From Denitromonas iodatirespirans (GTDB taxonomy: Bacteria; Pseudomonadota; Gammaproteobacteria; Burkholderiales; Rhodocyclaceae), in assembly GCF_018524365.1 (NCBI RefSeq), contig NZ_JAEKFT010000020.1, positions 32,030-96,029 of the forward strand: DNA of 64,000 nucleotides. Reading direction: 5' to 3'. Each line of letters begins with the position of its first letter. Positions within the stretch are counted from its first letter, which is position 1. Position numbers and translations under genes: made by a program. This document shows positions 17,872 to 27,373 of this stretch, one piece after another. The notes below the pieces were generated by a model, which saw nothing but the letters and a program-made list of their open reading frames with translations, ran no database searches and was not told the DNA's origin.

Positions 17872-17985
17872 CAAGCAAGCGCACAATTGAGCGCAGCACG
17901 CCCTGGGAAGACTTTTGCTCACTGACTGACGGCATCGGACTGATGCAATGCAACCACCCGGCCGCCCCGGCTCGCGCACCGGCGC

Positions 17986-19236
17986 TCAGAACTGATACTG
18001 CGCCGACAGCATGCCAACGTTGGCGGTGTATCCGCCGGTAGCGCCCTCGCTCGTGCGCCGATAACGGCTCAAGGACACGCCGAGGTGCAACGGGTCGATG
18101 GGCGAGTAGTTGAGGCCCAGGGTGTAGGTGCGGGTAATGTCGCCATCGCTTGAGGCGCTGCCGGGGAGCAGACCCGGGTCGCCGCGGAAGTCGCGCTCGC
18201 GCCATTCGGCTGTCGCTTGCACCAGCACCCGGGCGGACACGGCCCAGCTGGGCGAGATGGAGGCGGCGCGCGTGACCACGAAGTTGTCGAAGAGGTCGTC
18301 GCGCGCACCGATCTCGCGCCGCACGGTGGCCTTCAGCGCCAGCTTGCCGGTGGGGGTCCAGTCGTAGGTGAGGCGGCCGGTGGGGCCGGAAAAGTCGCGA
18401 TTGGTGAGGTTGGGATGCTGGCGGCGCGTGAAACCGGCATAGCCGGAGAGCCGGCTGTGGCCGGTGAGCTGCCAGCGACCGCTCAGTTGCACGTCGGTTT
18501 GCTCGAAACCGTCGTCGGACAACACATTGGCCTGCCGGTTGGGATAGGTGCCGTCGGTAAAACGGCCGACCAACGCAATCTGGTTGCCAGAGCGCGGCCG
18601 GTAGGTGAGCCGCAGCTCGGGGCGCAGCGCTTCATAGTCGCTGGCTTGCGAGGCGGCATCGCTGTAGGTGGCGGTGAAGCGCTCGATGCCGGCGCCGACG
18701 GACCAGTCGGGATGCCACCAGAAGTCGCCGCTGAACTGCGTCGAGCGGCTGGTGACGATGCTGCTGCGGCTACCGCCGACGTCGGCCAGATCACGCGCGG
18801 TCTGCGTCTGGTCAAAGCTCAGCCGGCCGCTGAGCCGGCGGCCGAGCGCCCAGTCCCACCGCAGCTCGCCGCCCTGGGTGTCATAGTTGAGCGAGTCGAA
18901 ACGCTCGAAGCCGATGCGCGCAAAGTCGGCCGAGGCGCGCAGGCGCTGGCGGCTGTACTGGCGGTCGAAGGCGGCGCGGAACGAGGTGACGCTGATGCGA
19001 TCGCCGGGCGATTGGCCAAAGGGACGCACCCCCGGCGCAACCCGATAGACATTGTCATCGAACTGGAACACCTGCGAGGCCGACAGCATGAAGGTGTCGT
19101 CGGCACCGATGGCCTGAGCCGGCGGCACACCGAGTCCGGCGAGGACGAAGGCGAACGCCAGCGTGCGTCGCCAGTCGGAAGGCGTCGATCCGACGAGCGG
19201 CCGACCGGCAACAAGAGGGCGACTAGGTGGTGTCAC
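17986..19236 (-). CDS. epsL: Outer-membrane beta-barrel protein EpsL
   Basis: About 416 residues from GTG 19236, which has GGGG five bases upstream; the frame extends to ATG 19308 but that would precede the signal peptide by some 50 residues. The signal peptide TLAFAFVLAGLGVPPAQA leads into a run of alternating beta strands with many Arg/Tyr/Trp, ending in the outer-membrane C-terminal signature SAQYQF. It belongs to the EpsL family of exosortase-associated outer-membrane proteins and probably serves in polymer passage or attachment. It is divergent from epsB. Confidence 0.85.
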   Translation of the reverse strand: MTPPSRPLVAGRPLVGSTPSDWRRTLAFAFVLAGLGVPPAQAIGADDTFMLSASQVFQFDDNVYRVAPGVRPFGQSPGDRISVTSFRAAFDRQYSRQRLRASADFARIGFERFDSLNYDTQGGELRWDWALGRRLSGRLSFDQTQTARDLADVGGSRSSIVTSRSTQFSGDFWWHPDWSVGAGIERFTATYSDAASQASDYEALRPELRLTYRPRSGNQIALVGRFTDGTYPNRQANVLSDDGFEQTDVQLSGRWQLTGHSRLSGYAGFTRRQHPNLTNRDFSGPTGRLTYDWTPTGKLALKATVRREIGARDDLFDNFVVTRAASISPSWAVSARVLVQATAEWRERDFRGDPGLLPGSASSDGDITRTYTLGLNYSPIDPLHLGVSLSRYRRTSEGATGGYTANVGMLSAQYQF

Positions 19237-19385
19237 AAAAACCCCAAAAAAGACAATGACATGTCGCGTCGTGCAGCAAGGAGCGATGCGCTCCACGGCC
19301 TGGTGCACCGCGCGGCTGGCCGCCTATTAAGCCACATGCTTCGCGTCGGAATCATTAAACAATGTACCTAAACGTCACATTTCGA

Positions 19386-19398
19386 GCATATGATATGC
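19386..19398. promoter_or_regulatory. GCATATGATATGC palindrome in the epsL-epsB divergent promoter region
   Basis: A 13-base perfect palindrome around a central G, midway between the divergent epsL (start 19236) and epsB (start 19434). It resembles the sites at 16954 and 17855. I see no convincing -35/-10 pair. Confidence 0.4.
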
Positions 19399-19433
19399 GC
19401 TTGTTGCCTTGCACAAATAACTGCACCTGACCG

Positions 19434-20828
19434 ATGCTTGCCAGCCTTGAAAAGTCCAGCCTGCGCCATCGTAGCGGAATCTCGTTCTCCAGCACGATCG
19501 AGACTTTCCTCGATCCCGCGGTGGCCATCGCCTCCTTGTTTTTGGTTGCGCTCGCCCATGGCGAACGCATCGACGCGCCGTATGTCATTGTTGCGCTGAT
19601 CGTTTTTTCGCTGATGTTCCCCGGCACGCTCTTCTTGCACGAGCGTTTCCGGCGCATGTTGCGCAAGACCGTCGTCAACTGGCTGATCGTGGCGGCCATC
19701 CTGGTGGTGTTCGGGCGGGCCAGTGGGTATATCGACGTCTTTCCGGAGTCCGTCGTCCAGATCTGGCTGGGGCTGACCCCGCTGGCGCTGGTCGCCGCAC
19801 ACTCGGTGGCCCGCTGGGCCGTTCCGGGCATTCTGGCGATGGAAGGTTACACCCGCACGGCGGTGATCGCCGGGTGCAACGAAACCGGCGTGCGCCTGGC
19901 GGCCAACTTCGCCGACAACCGCTACATTGGCGTGCGTTTCCTGGGCTACTTCGACGACCGCGCCCGCGACCGCCTCGACGGCATCGGCGACGCGCCACTG
20001 CTGGGCAGCCTGCAACAGCTGGCCGACTTCGTGAAGCACCACCATGTCGACCACATCTACCTGGCCCTGCCGATGGCCAGCCAGCCACGCATTCTCAAGG
20101 TGCTCGACACCATCAAGGACACCACCGCCTCGGTGTTCTTCGTGCCCGACATCTTCGTCACCGACCTCATCCAGGGGCAGGTGGACCATGTCGGCGGCAT
20201 GCCCGTGGTGGCGGTGTGCGAGACTCCCTTCACCGGTTTCAGCGGGTTGGTCAAGCGCGCCTCCGACATGCTGCTGTCGATGCTGATTCTGGTGCTGATC
20301 TCGCCGGTGCTGGCGGCCGTGGCGATTGGCGTCAAGCGCTCGTCGCCCGGTCCGATCATCTTCAAACAGCGCCGCTACGGCCTCGACGGCAAGGAGATCG
20401 TGGTCTACAAGTTCCGCTCGATGAGCACATGCGACGACGGCGCGGTGGTCAAGCAGGCCTCGAAAAACGACCAGCGCATCACGCCCTTCGGCGCCTTCAT
20501 CCGCCGCACCTCGCTCGACGAATTGCCGCAGTTCATCAACGTGTTGCAGGGGCGCATGAGCATCGTCGGCCCCCGCCCCCACGCCGTGGCGCACAACGAG
20601 ACCTACCGCAAGCTGATCAAAGGCTACATGGTGCGCCACAAGGTCAAGCCGGGCATCACCGGCTGGGCCCAGGTCAATGGCTACCGCGGCGAGACCGACA
20701 CCGTCGACAAGATGGAAAAGCGCATCGAATACGACCTGGAATACCTGCGCAACTGGTCGCTCGGCATGGATCTGTGGATCATCGTCAAGACCGTGGTGCT
20801 GGTCTTCCGTGATCGGCATGCGTACTGA
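19434..20828 (+). CDS. epsB: EpsB undecaprenyl-phosphate glucose phosphotransferase
   Basis: 464 residues. Four hydrophobic segments occupy the first 130 residues. They are followed by a Rossmann-like domain (TAVIAGCNETGVRLAANF) and the C-terminal bacterial sugar transferase domain: KRASDMLLSMLILVLISPVL, SPGPIIFKQRRYGLDGKEI, YKFRSM, RRTSLDELPQFINVLQG and MSIVGPRPHAVAHNE. It transfers a sugar-1-phosphate to undecaprenyl phosphate and so starts the repeat unit. It is the only eps gene on the plus strand here. Its end overlaps the start of the lytic transglycosylase frame by 11 bases. Confidence 0.93.
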   Translation: MLASLEKSSLRHRSGISFSSTIETFLDPAVAIASLFLVALAHGERIDAPYVIVALIVFSLMFPGTLFLHERFRRMLRKTVVNWLIVAAILVVFGRASGYIDVFPESVVQIWLGLTPLALVAAHSVARWAVPGILAMEGYTRTAVIAGCNETGVRLAANFADNRYIGVRFLGYFDDRARDRLDGIGDAPLLGSLQQLADFVKHHHVDHIYLALPMASQPRILKVLDTIKDTTASVFFVPDIFVTDLIQGQVDHVGGMPVVAVCETPFTGFSGLVKRASDMLLSMLILVLISPVLAAVAIGVKRSSPGPIIFKQRRYGLDGKEIVVYKFRSMSTCDDGAVVKQASKNDQRITPFGAFIRRTSLDELPQFINVLQGRMSIVGPRPHAVAHNETYRKLIKGYMVRHKVKPGITGWAQVNGYRGETDTVDKMEKRIEYDLEYLRNWSLGMDLWIIVKTVVLVFRDRHAY

Positions 20829-21603
20829 GTACCCCCAGGGCAGGGCTTCGCCCAGCCCGCCCCCCGAGGGGGTCAAGGAAACTTGGGGCGGCCCGGCGTT
20901 TCCTTGGGAGTACCCCCAGGGCAGGGCTTCGCCCAGCCCGCCCCCCGAGGGGGTCAAGGAAACTTGGGGCGGCCCGGCGTTTCCTTGGGAGCGCCGCGCC
21001 CGCCAGCTGGGCGCGCTGCTCGTCCTGCTGATGGCCGGCAGTGCGCCGGCCGACAGCCCGGACGCCCGCTATCGGCTCAACACACCAACAGCGGCCTACC
21101 GCGTACAACCCCGCGACGCGTGGCATCTGCCGGCCGCCGGAACGCACAACCCGGCCATCGCCACCCGCCCCCATGCACAGCGCATCGCCGACGCCGCCCG
21201 CGCGGCCGGCATCGACCCCGAGCTGCTGCATGCCGTGGTCAAGATCGAGTCCGGCTACGATGCCGCGGCCGTCTCGCCCAAGGGCGCACGGGGGCTGGCG
21301 CAGGTGATGCCGGCCACCGCCGAGCGCTTCGGCCATGACGGGCTGGACGCCGGCGCGCGCTACCTGCGCCATCTGATCGACCGTTTCGGCGGCGACCTGC
21401 CCCTTGCCCTGGCTGCCTACAACGCCGGCCCCGGCGCGGTCGAACGCCATGGCGGCATGCCGCCCTATGCCGAAACCCAGGCCTACGTACCACGCGTGCT
21501 CGCCGAGTACGCTGCCCTACGCGCCGAGCGCCGTCGCCTGCCGACCCGCTGGCAGCAAGGTGGCGCCTGGCGCGACGGCGGGCCGGAGAAATCGGGCTCC
21601 TGA
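20818..21603 (+). CDS. Lytic transglycosylase (SLT domain) with repeat-encoded N-terminus
   Basis: From ATG 20818 the product is 261 residues. Residues 4-57 are two copies of a 27-residue peptide encoded by the 81-bp tandem repeat. Only then comes a secretion-signal-like stretch (RQLGALLVLLMAGSAPADS, about 61-79). The catalytic SLT domain covers about 118-225: HAVVKIESGYD with catalytic Glu144, SPKGARGLAQVMPATAERFG and LALAAYNAGPGAVERHGG. No ATG, GTG or TTG lies between repeat and signal, so either the ATG overlapping the epsB stop is used or the native start was lost to repeat insertion. The enzyme family cleaves peptidoglycan glycan strands in the periplasm. Confidence 0.8.
   Translation: MRTEYPQGRASPSPPPEGVKETWGGPAFPWEYPQGRASPSPPPEGVKETWGGPAFPWERRARQLGALLVLLMAGSAPADSPDARYRLNTPTAAYRVQPRDAWHLPAAGTHNPAIATRPHAQRIADAARAAGIDPELLHAVVKIESGYDAAAVSPKGARGLAQVMPATAERFGHDGLDAGARYLRHLIDRFGGDLPLALAAYNAGPGAVERHGGMPPYAETQAYVPRVLAEYAALRAERRRLPTRWQQGGAWRDGGPEKSGS
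20827..20991. repeat. Tandem duplication of an 81-bp GC-rich repeat
   Basis: Two identical 81-base units start at 20827 and 20908, each beginning GAGTACCCCCAGGGCAGGGC. Within each unit, CGCCCAGCCCGCCCCCCGAG is followed by a CAAGGAAACTTGG core and a copy of TTTCCTTGGGAG. The unit is a multiple of three and open in the frame that leads into the lytic transglycosylase. Similar units lie between genes in other betaproteobacteria, so I take this as a mobile or REP-like repeat that duplicated here. Confidence 0.9.
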
Positions 21604-21755
21604 TCGGCTGAGCGGCCATGGCAACTTGGCCGCAAACCCGGAATAATGACGCCATCACAAGACGACGCTGCGGCCCCCGCCCACGGCCGGCCCCCTTCGG
21701 TGCCGCCCTGACGCCCGCCAGCGGCGCACGCACTGCCACGGAGAAACGCATTTCC

Positions 21756-23273
21756 ATGCTTCATGCTTTTGTCGCCCCCCGCTCGCTGGCCCGCCGGGCC
21801 CTGCTCGCGGTGGCGCTGATGGCGCTCGCCCTGCCGGGCGCCCAGGCCGCCGGGTTTCCCAAAGATCTGCGCTTGGCGCTGCAGGCCATCCAGGTCCCGC
21901 TCGATTCCGTCGGCATCTGGGTCGCACCGGTCGATACCGGCAAACCGACGCTCAGCCACAACCCCGACAACCCGATGAACCCCGCCTCGGTCATGAAGCT
22001 GGTGACCACCTTCGCCACGCTCGACCGCCTCGGCCCGGCCTACTACTGGACCACCCGGCTGGCCACCGACGGCGAGATCCACGGCAACACGCTCGAGGGC
22101 AACGTCTATCTGGTCGGTGGTGGCGACCCGGTATTCACCCATGCCGATCTGTGGAAGCTGTTCCGCCAGCTGCGCACGCTCGGCATCGCGCAGGTCAAGG
22201 GCAACATCGTGCTCGACGACACGGCCCTGCGTCTGCCCCGGCACGATCCGGAACGCTTCGACGGCCAGCCGCTGCGCCCCTACAACGCCGGGCCCAGCGG
22301 CTTGATGATCAGCTTCAACGCGCTGCGCCTGACCTTCGTCCCTGAGCCGGAGGTCCCGGCGCCGGTGGTGGTCCAGCAGGTCGCGTCCCTGAGCGCCGCG
22401 CCGCCCGCCCCCGCCGCACCCCGTCCGCCACGCGTGTTGCTCGATCCGCCGCTGGCCGGTTTCACCCTCGACGCCGCCTTGACCTCGACGCCCGGCCGCT
22501 GCGCGGCGCGCTGGTACAAAGCGCTCGACGCAATACCCGAGCCCGCGGCGCAGGGCGAGCGCCTGAGCCTCACCGGCCAGTGGCGCGACGACTGCGGCGT
22601 CAAGGACTGGTTCGTCTCGCCGTTTTCGCCCGAGCGCTTCGCCGAAGCCGTGGTCGACGGCCTGTGGCGCGAGATGGGCGGCAAGCTGAACGGCCGGGTG
22701 CTGCACGGCGACACCCCGCGCCAGGCCAACACCCTGTTCGTGCACACCTCCCGGCCGCTGGCCGACGTGGTGCGCGACATGAACAAGTGGTCCAACAACG
22801 TGATCGCCCGCCAACTGCTGGCCACGCTCGGCGCCAGCGACCACGACGCCCCCGACATGGTGCAGGGTGGCGCCCACCTGGCCCGCCTGCAGCTGGCCGC
22901 CGCCGGCATCGACACCACCGGCTTCGAGATCGAAAACGGCTCAGGCCTGTCGCGCACCGCCCGCATCACCCCGCGCGCCCTCGGGCAGCTGCTGCAACAG
23001 GCGTGGGAGCGTCCCTTCATGCCCGAGTTCATGGGCTCGATGGCGGTGGCCGGCATCGACGGCACGGCGCGCCGCCGCCTGCGCGACAGCGGCGCGCGCG
23101 GCACGGCCCACATCAAGACCGGCACCCTCAACAACGTGCGCGCCATGGCCGGTTACGTGATCGACCGCAAGGGGCGGCGCCACGCGGTGGCGATGATGGT
23201 CAATCATCCCAATGCAGCGGCCAGCGCCGAGGCGCAGGACGTTCTGCTCGAATGGGTGTGGGAAGGGCATTGA
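21756..23273 (+). CDS. dacB: D-alanyl-D-alanine carboxypeptidase/endopeptidase (PBP4 family)
   Basis: 505 residues with signal peptide ALLAVALMALALPGAQAA. The three active-site motifs of penicillin-interacting enzymes are present: S78-V-M-K (nucleophile Ser), S-N-N in MNKWSNNVIARQLL and K-T-G in AHIKTGTLNNVRAMAG. The long insertion between the first two motifs is typical of PBP4/DacB. It trims or opens peptide cross-links of peptidoglycan. The start ATG 21756 is chosen because the frame upstream to 21618 has no signal-like sequence. It follows the lytic transglycosylase by 152 bases, so two wall hydrolases are adjacent. Confidence 0.92.
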   Translation: MLHAFVAPRSLARRALLAVALMALALPGAQAAGFPKDLRLALQAIQVPLDSVGIWVAPVDTGKPTLSHNPDNPMNPASVMKLVTTFATLDRLGPAYYWTTRLATDGEIHGNTLEGNVYLVGGGDPVFTHADLWKLFRQLRTLGIAQVKGNIVLDDTALRLPRHDPERFDGQPLRPYNAGPSGLMISFNALRLTFVPEPEVPAPVVVQQVASLSAAPPAPAAPRPPRVLLDPPLAGFTLDAALTSTPGRCAARWYKALDAIPEPAAQGERLSLTGQWRDDCGVKDWFVSPFSPERFAEAVVDGLWREMGGKLNGRVLHGDTPRQANTLFVHTSRPLADVVRDMNKWSNNVIARQLLATLGASDHDAPDMVQGGAHLARLQLAAAGIDTTGFEIENGSGLSRTARITPRALGQLLQQAWERPFMPEFMGSMAVAGIDGTARRRLRDSGARGTAHIKTGTLNNVRAMAGYVIDRKGRRHAVAMMVNHPNAAASAEAQDVLLEWVWEGH

Positions 23274-23316
23274 GCCCTGGGTCGGCGGATGCGCCTGCAG
23301 CGTAGCCGCCCCGCCC

Positions 23317-24624
23317 CTACCAATAGCGCATCGCCCCCCGAAACAACCCAGCCAGATCGGCCTCGCTCACCGCCTTGGGCGCATTCTTGACCAGCCGCTG
23401 CTGTGCCCACGCGCCCTCGGCCAGCGACACCACATCGTCCGCCCCATAGCCCACGCCGCCGACACCGTTGGGAATGCCGGTCGCCTGCATCAGGGCGATC
23501 AACCGCTGCGCGACGATCTCGCCGGCATCGGCCAGGCTCGCGCCGGCCACATCCGCCCCCAGCCAGCGCGCCGCGTCCAGATGGCGCTCGGGGCAGGCGT
23601 CGGCGGTAAAGCGGAACACCGCCGGCGCATTGACGATCACCGACATGCCATGCGGCACCATCGGCTCGTCCTGCGGATAGCCATGGGAGCAGAAGTCGCG
23701 CACCTGCCCGGCCACCGCGTAGGACATGCCATGCGGCAGATGCACGCCGGCGTTGCCGAAGGCGATGCCTGCCAGGGTGGCGGCGAACATCATGCCGTCG
23801 CGCGCCTCGTGGTCGTCGGCGCTTTGCACCGCGCGTTCGAGGAACCGCCCGGTCATCTGCAGCGCCTTCTCGCAGCCGATGTCGCTCCAGGGGTTGGCGC
23901 CCTGGCTCATCGGCCGCAGCGAGGGGCGATCGGCCGGGGTGCGTCGGGTGTAGGGCAGCGCGGTGAAGGATTCGAGCGCATGCGAGAGCACGTCGAAGCC
24001 CGAGGCGGCCACCACGGCGGCCGGCAGGGTGTAGGTGGTGGTCGGGTCGATCAGCGCCAGGTTCGGGCGCAGCCGCTTGGAGACGATGCCGGTCTTCACC
24101 CGCCTCTCGATGAAATCGAAGATGGCGATGCCGGTGCACTCGGAGCCGGTACCGCTGGTGGTCGGGCAGGCGATGTGTGGTTTGAGCGGGCCGGGCACGG
24201 CCTTGGCGGCGCCGATCGGCGCATTCACATAGTCGGTGAGCGGCGCCGGATAGCTGCTGTAGAGATTGGCCGCCTTGCAGGTATCGATGACCGATCCGCC
24301 GCCGACCGACACGAAGCCGTCGAATTTGCCCTCGCGGGCAAAGCGCGCCGCCTCGAGAAAGCTGCCGTCGGTGGGCTCGACCTTGACCGCGTCGTACACC
24401 ACCACCTCCAGCCCCGCGGCCTGCAGCGAGCGCTTGACGATGGCCACCGGCTCGAGCGCGGCCAGGCGTTCATCGGTAAACAACGCCACCCGCCGCATGC
24501 CCAGACTCTGGGCATGATCGCCCGCCTCCACTAGGCAACCGGCGCCGTAGGTGATGGCCGACATATCGACGGCAAAGGCGGCGTCGCCCCCCGCCTGATG
24601 TCCGTAGTAGTGACAGCACGCCAT
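23317..24624 (-). CDS. Hydroxyacid-oxoacid transhydrogenase (iron-containing ADH family)
   Basis: 435 residues of the group III alcohol dehydrogenase fold. The N-terminal half holds the nucleotide site ([19 protein letters not shown]) and [16 protein letters not shown]; the metal ligands lie in [12 protein letters not shown] and the His-rich [23 protein letters not shown]. The overall length, the MACCHYY start and the internal segment with [14 protein letters not shown] match the ADHFE1/HOT subfamily, which oxidises 4-hydroxybutyrate while reducing 2-oxoglutarate. No partner genes adjoin it. A generic iron alcohol dehydrogenase is the alternative. Confidence 0.82.
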   Translation of the reverse strand: MACCHYYGHQAGGDAAFAVDMSAITYGAGCLVEAGDHAQSLGMRRVALFTDERLAALEPVAIVKRSLQAAGLEVVVYDAVKVEPTDGSFLEAARFAREGKFDGFVSVGGGSVIDTCKAANLYSSYPAPLTDYVNAPIGAAKAVPGPLKPHIACPTTSGTGSECTGIAIFDFIERRVKTGIVSKRLRPNLALIDPTTTYTLPAAVVAASGFDVLSHALESFTALPYTRRTPADRPSLRPMSQGANPWSDIGCEKALQMTGRFLERAVQSADDHEARDGMMFAATLAGIAFGNAGVHLPHGMSYAVAGQVRDFCSHGYPQDEPMVPHGMSVIVNAPAVFRFTADACPERHLDAARWLGADVAGASLADAGEIVAQRLIALMQATGIPNGVGGVGYGADDVVSLAEGAWAQQRLVKNAPKAVSEADLAGLFRGAMRYW

Positions 24625-24760
24625 GGAACATCTCCTCCGGTGGTCCCCGTCGGATGCGGGGTGATGCGCTCAAGGATGCGTCGCGGACCGGGACATGGCA
24701 AGCCTTGCGGCATCGGCGCCTCTGCCCGCCCGCGCAATCGCTGGATTCCGTTGGGGGCTT

Positions 24761-25126
24761 GCCTTCGGAGGAGGTCCGTTGGCCGGGTCTCGCCCCGGCA
24801 GGCGGCAACAGCAGTGCAGGTTTTTGTAGGGCGGGTTTCAACCCGCCCTACGCAGCCCCCAAGCGGGCGATGGCGAAGCCGAGCCCGAGCCCCCTCCCCC
24901 TTCTGTGCCGCCGAACGGAGAACGGGGACGGCGGGAATTGTCGTGTCGCTGTTTGAGCCCGCAGGGCGAGTTCGCGACACGACCCGCCGGCGCCGGGCGT
25001 AGAGAGGGCACCGGCGAAGCCGGCGGCACAGCGGGGCGCGTTTTCTTGGTTACTTCTTTGTCGCGTGACAAAGAAGTAACTCGCCCGCCGGGGCGAGACC
25101 CGGCCAACGGCCCTCCGCCGAAGGCA
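24761..25126. repeat. 366-bp intergenic element bounded by 45-bp inverted repeats
   Basis: The 45 bases at 24761-24805 and the reverse complement of 25082-25126 agree at 41 positions (core CCGTTGGCCGGGTCTCGCCC). Inside are three more inverted repeats: an 11-bp perfect hairpin GTAGGGCGGGT at 24826-24851, a 10-bp pair GTCGTGTCGC at 24940-24949/24974-24983, and a 14-bp perfect hairpin GTTACTTCTTTGTC with loop GCGT at 25049-25080. There is no plausible gene in the 534-base gap 24625-25158. The whole looks like a composite of REP/MITE-like chromosomal repeats. Confidence 0.75.
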
Positions 25127-25158
25127 ACTGACCGCGCGCCAGGCGGCGCCCCGCCACC

Positions 25159-25575
25159 TCAATCCACCGGCATCGGCACCCGATTGGACAGGTTGATCCA
25201 ACCGCGCACCACCCGGTACAGCACCCACAGCCCGGCCACGGCGATGATGCCGAAGAAGATGGGGAGGCCGATGATGGTGACGGCCATCAGCCAGGCGATA
25301 CCGAACCACAGCAGGGCGAACCAGAAGGTGCGGATCTGCCAGCGATAGTGGCTGTCCAGCCAGGTGCCGCGCACCGCGTCGCGCTTCACGTAGTTGAGGA
25401 TCACGGCGACGATCGACGGCAGGCCGGAGACGAAGCTGCCGACGATGGTGGCCGAGGTGGCGACGCCCGAGAACAGGGCAATGGCGTGCAGGCCGTAGAT
25501 GATGTGCGCGAGGGTGATGAGCCCTTCGCGCGGCACGTCAACAACGATGGGCGAGGACGAATCATAGCGGGCCAT
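25159..25575 (-). CDS. DUF4870-like small membrane protein
   Basis: 138 residues from ATG 25575. There are about three hydrophobic segments: LITLAHIIYGLHAIALFSG, ATIVGSFVSGLPSIVAVI and FWFALLWFGIAWLMAVTIIG continuing into IFFGIIAVAGLWVLYRVV. A polar stretch with the GTWLDSHYRWQIRTFW signature common to this family lies between the second and third. Function is unknown. It stands alone between the repeat element and ubiD. Confidence 0.75.
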   Translation of the reverse strand: MARYDSSSPIVVDVPREGLITLAHIIYGLHAIALFSGVATSATIVGSFVSGLPSIVAVILNYVKRDAVRGTWLDSHYRWQIRTFWFALLWFGIAWLMAVTIIGLPIFFGIIAVAGLWVLYRVVRGWINLSNRVPMPVD

Positions 25576-25678
25576 GGGGGCTCCTGTTATTCGAGATGTC
25601 ACCCGTTGGAGGCGACGACCTGTGCATAGTTCGGGGTTTGCCGGTCCAGATCAAGTCGCCGACACGCTTTGCCATGAT

Positions 25679-27160
25679 CTACAGACCGAGCCGATCCCAC
25701 AATGCATCCACCCGCGCCTTGACCGCCGCGTCCATGACGATCGGCCGGCCCCACTCACGGTGCGTCTCGCCCGGCCACTTGTTGGTGGCGTCGAGGCCCA
25801 TCTTGGAGCCGAGGCCGGACTCGGGGCTGGCGAAATCGAGGTAGTCAATCGGGGTGTTGTCGACCAGCACGGTGTCGCGCGTGGCGTCGATGCGGGTGGT
25901 CATGGCCCAGATCACCTCTTTCCAGTCACGGGTGTCCACATCATCGTCCACCACGATGATGAACTTGGTGTACATGAACTGGCGCAGAAAGCTCCAGATG
26001 CCGAACATCACGCGCTTGGCATGGCCGGGGTAGGCCTTCTTGATGCTGACCACCGCCAACCGGTAGGAGCAGCCCTCGGGCGGCAGGTAGAAGTCGACGA
26101 TCTCCGGAAACTGCCGCTGCAGCAGCGGCACGAAGACCTCGTTGAGCGCCACGCCGAGCATGGCCGGTTCGTCGGGCGGCTTGCCGGTGTAGGTGCTGTG
26201 GTAGATCGGCTCGCGGCGCATCGTGATGCGCTCGATGGTGAACACCGGGAACGGCGCCTGCTCGTTGTAGTAGCCGGTGTGGTCGCCATAGGGGCCTTCG
26301 AGCGCGGTCTCGCCGGGGTGGATCACGCCTTCGAGCACGATCTCCGCCGAGGCGGGCACCTGCAGGTCCGAGCCCTTGCACTTGACCAGCTCGGTCTTGC
26401 TGCCGCGCAGCAGGCCGGCGAACTGGTATTCGGAGAGCGAATCGGGCACCGGCGTCACCGCGCCGAGGATGGTGGCCGGGTCGCAGCCGAGCACCACCGC
26501 CACCGGGAAGGGCTCGCCGGGGTGCGCCTTCTGGTGATCGCGAAAATCCAGCGCGCCGCCGCGGTGCGCCAGCCAGCGCATGATCACCTTGTTCGGCCCG
26601 ATCACCTGCTGGCGGTAGATGCCCAGGTTCTGCCGTTTCTGGTTCGGCCCGCGGGTCACCACCAGCCCCCAGGTGATCAGCGGCGCGGCATCGCCCGGCC
26701 AGCAGTGCTGGATCGGCAGGCGCGCCAGATCGACCGCGTCGCCCGTCCATTCCACCTCCTGGCAGGGCGCCGAGCGCACCTCCTTGGGCGACATGTTGAG
26801 CACCTGGCGGAACATCGGCAGCTTCTCCCAGGCATCGCGCAGGCCCTTGGGCGGCTCGGGCTCCTTGAGGAAAGCGAGCAGCCGGCCGACCTCGCGCAGC
26901 TGGGTCGTCCAGTCGCCCTCCACGCCCATGCCCAGCGCGACGCGCTCGGGGGTGCCGAACAGATTGGCCAGCACCGGCATGGCCTGCGGCACACCGCGGG
27001 TGGTCGGCTTTTCGAAGAGCAGTGCCGGCCCGCCGGCGCGCAGCACGCGGTCTGCGATTTCGGTCATTTCCAGATGCGTATCCACCGGCACGGTGATCCG
27101 CTTGAGTTCGCCGCGCGCCTCGAGCTGGTCGATGAAGTCGCGCAGATCCTTGTAACGCAT
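25679..27160 (-). CDS. ubiD: UbiD family 4-hydroxy-3-polyprenylbenzoate decarboxylase
   Basis: 493 residues, full family length. [22 protein letters not shown] is the conserved N-terminus, and [50 protein letters not shown] and [23 protein letters not shown] are UbiD core blocks, including the acidic residues near the prenylated-FMN pocket. It decarboxylates the ubiquinone precursor after prenylation. The neighbouring ubiA and ubiC on the same strand, beyond one inserted plus-strand gene, support this role over an aromatic-degradation UbiD. Confidence 0.93.
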   Translation of the reverse strand: MRYKDLRDFIDQLEARGELKRITVPVDTHLEMTEIADRVLRAGGPALLFEKPTTRGVPQAMPVLANLFGTPERVALGMGVEGDWTTQLREVGRLLAFLKEPEPPKGLRDAWEKLPMFRQVLNMSPKEVRSAPCQEVEWTGDAVDLARLPIQHCWPGDAAPLITWGLVVTRGPNQKRQNLGIYRQQVIGPNKVIMRWLAHRGGALDFRDHQKAHPGEPFPVAVVLGCDPATILGAVTPVPDSLSEYQFAGLLRGSKTELVKCKGSDLQVPASAEIVLEGVIHPGETALEGPYGDHTGYYNEQAPFPVFTIERITMRREPIYHSTYTGKPPDEPAMLGVALNEVFVPLLQRQFPEIVDFYLPPEGCSYRLAVVSIKKAYPGHAKRVMFGIWSFLRQFMYTKFIIVVDDDVDTRDWKEVIWAMTTRIDATRDTVLVDNTPIDYLDFASPESGLGSKMGLDATNKWPGETHREWGRPIVMDAAVKARVDALWDRLGL

Positions 27161-27373
27161 GAGCTCGTTCCGATTGAAGGCTGAGGCGGATTATAGGCGC
27201 TCGGCGCGATGCCGACGCGCCGCACACCGGCGCCCCGCCGGCCCGCGTCCGGCCCGCCGCCTTACGCGCGGATACAACTGTTCGTCGGCCACACCCTTTC
27301 CCGAGTCGATGTTTTCTGCCACGCTTACGTCCAACGTCATACGCCAAAACCATACTCCCTCGAGAGGCACTCC

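Larger units (their letters stand above)
17637..17985. other. Intergenic region between the PEP-CTERM gene and epsL
   Basis: 349 bases without a supportable gene. It holds the sigma-54-like promoter (17671-17689) of the leftward PEP-CTERM gene, an AT-rich palindrome at 17855-17871, and the downstream flank of epsL. Open frames here are short and uncharacteristic. Confidence 0.7.

Noticed and set aside
19368..20957. Long minus-strand open frame opposite epsB
   Set aside because: Its His/Asp/Gly-rich translation is the usual antisense shadow of a high-GC gene, and epsB on the plus strand has all family motifs.
20827..20991. Possible CRISPR array
   Set aside because: Only two identical 81-bp units directly abut, without spacers, so this is a tandem duplication.
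24905..25348. Small genes in the 24.6-25.1 kb gap
   Set aside because: Open frames here run through inverted repeats and into the antisense of the DUF4870 gene; their translations are repeat-derived.
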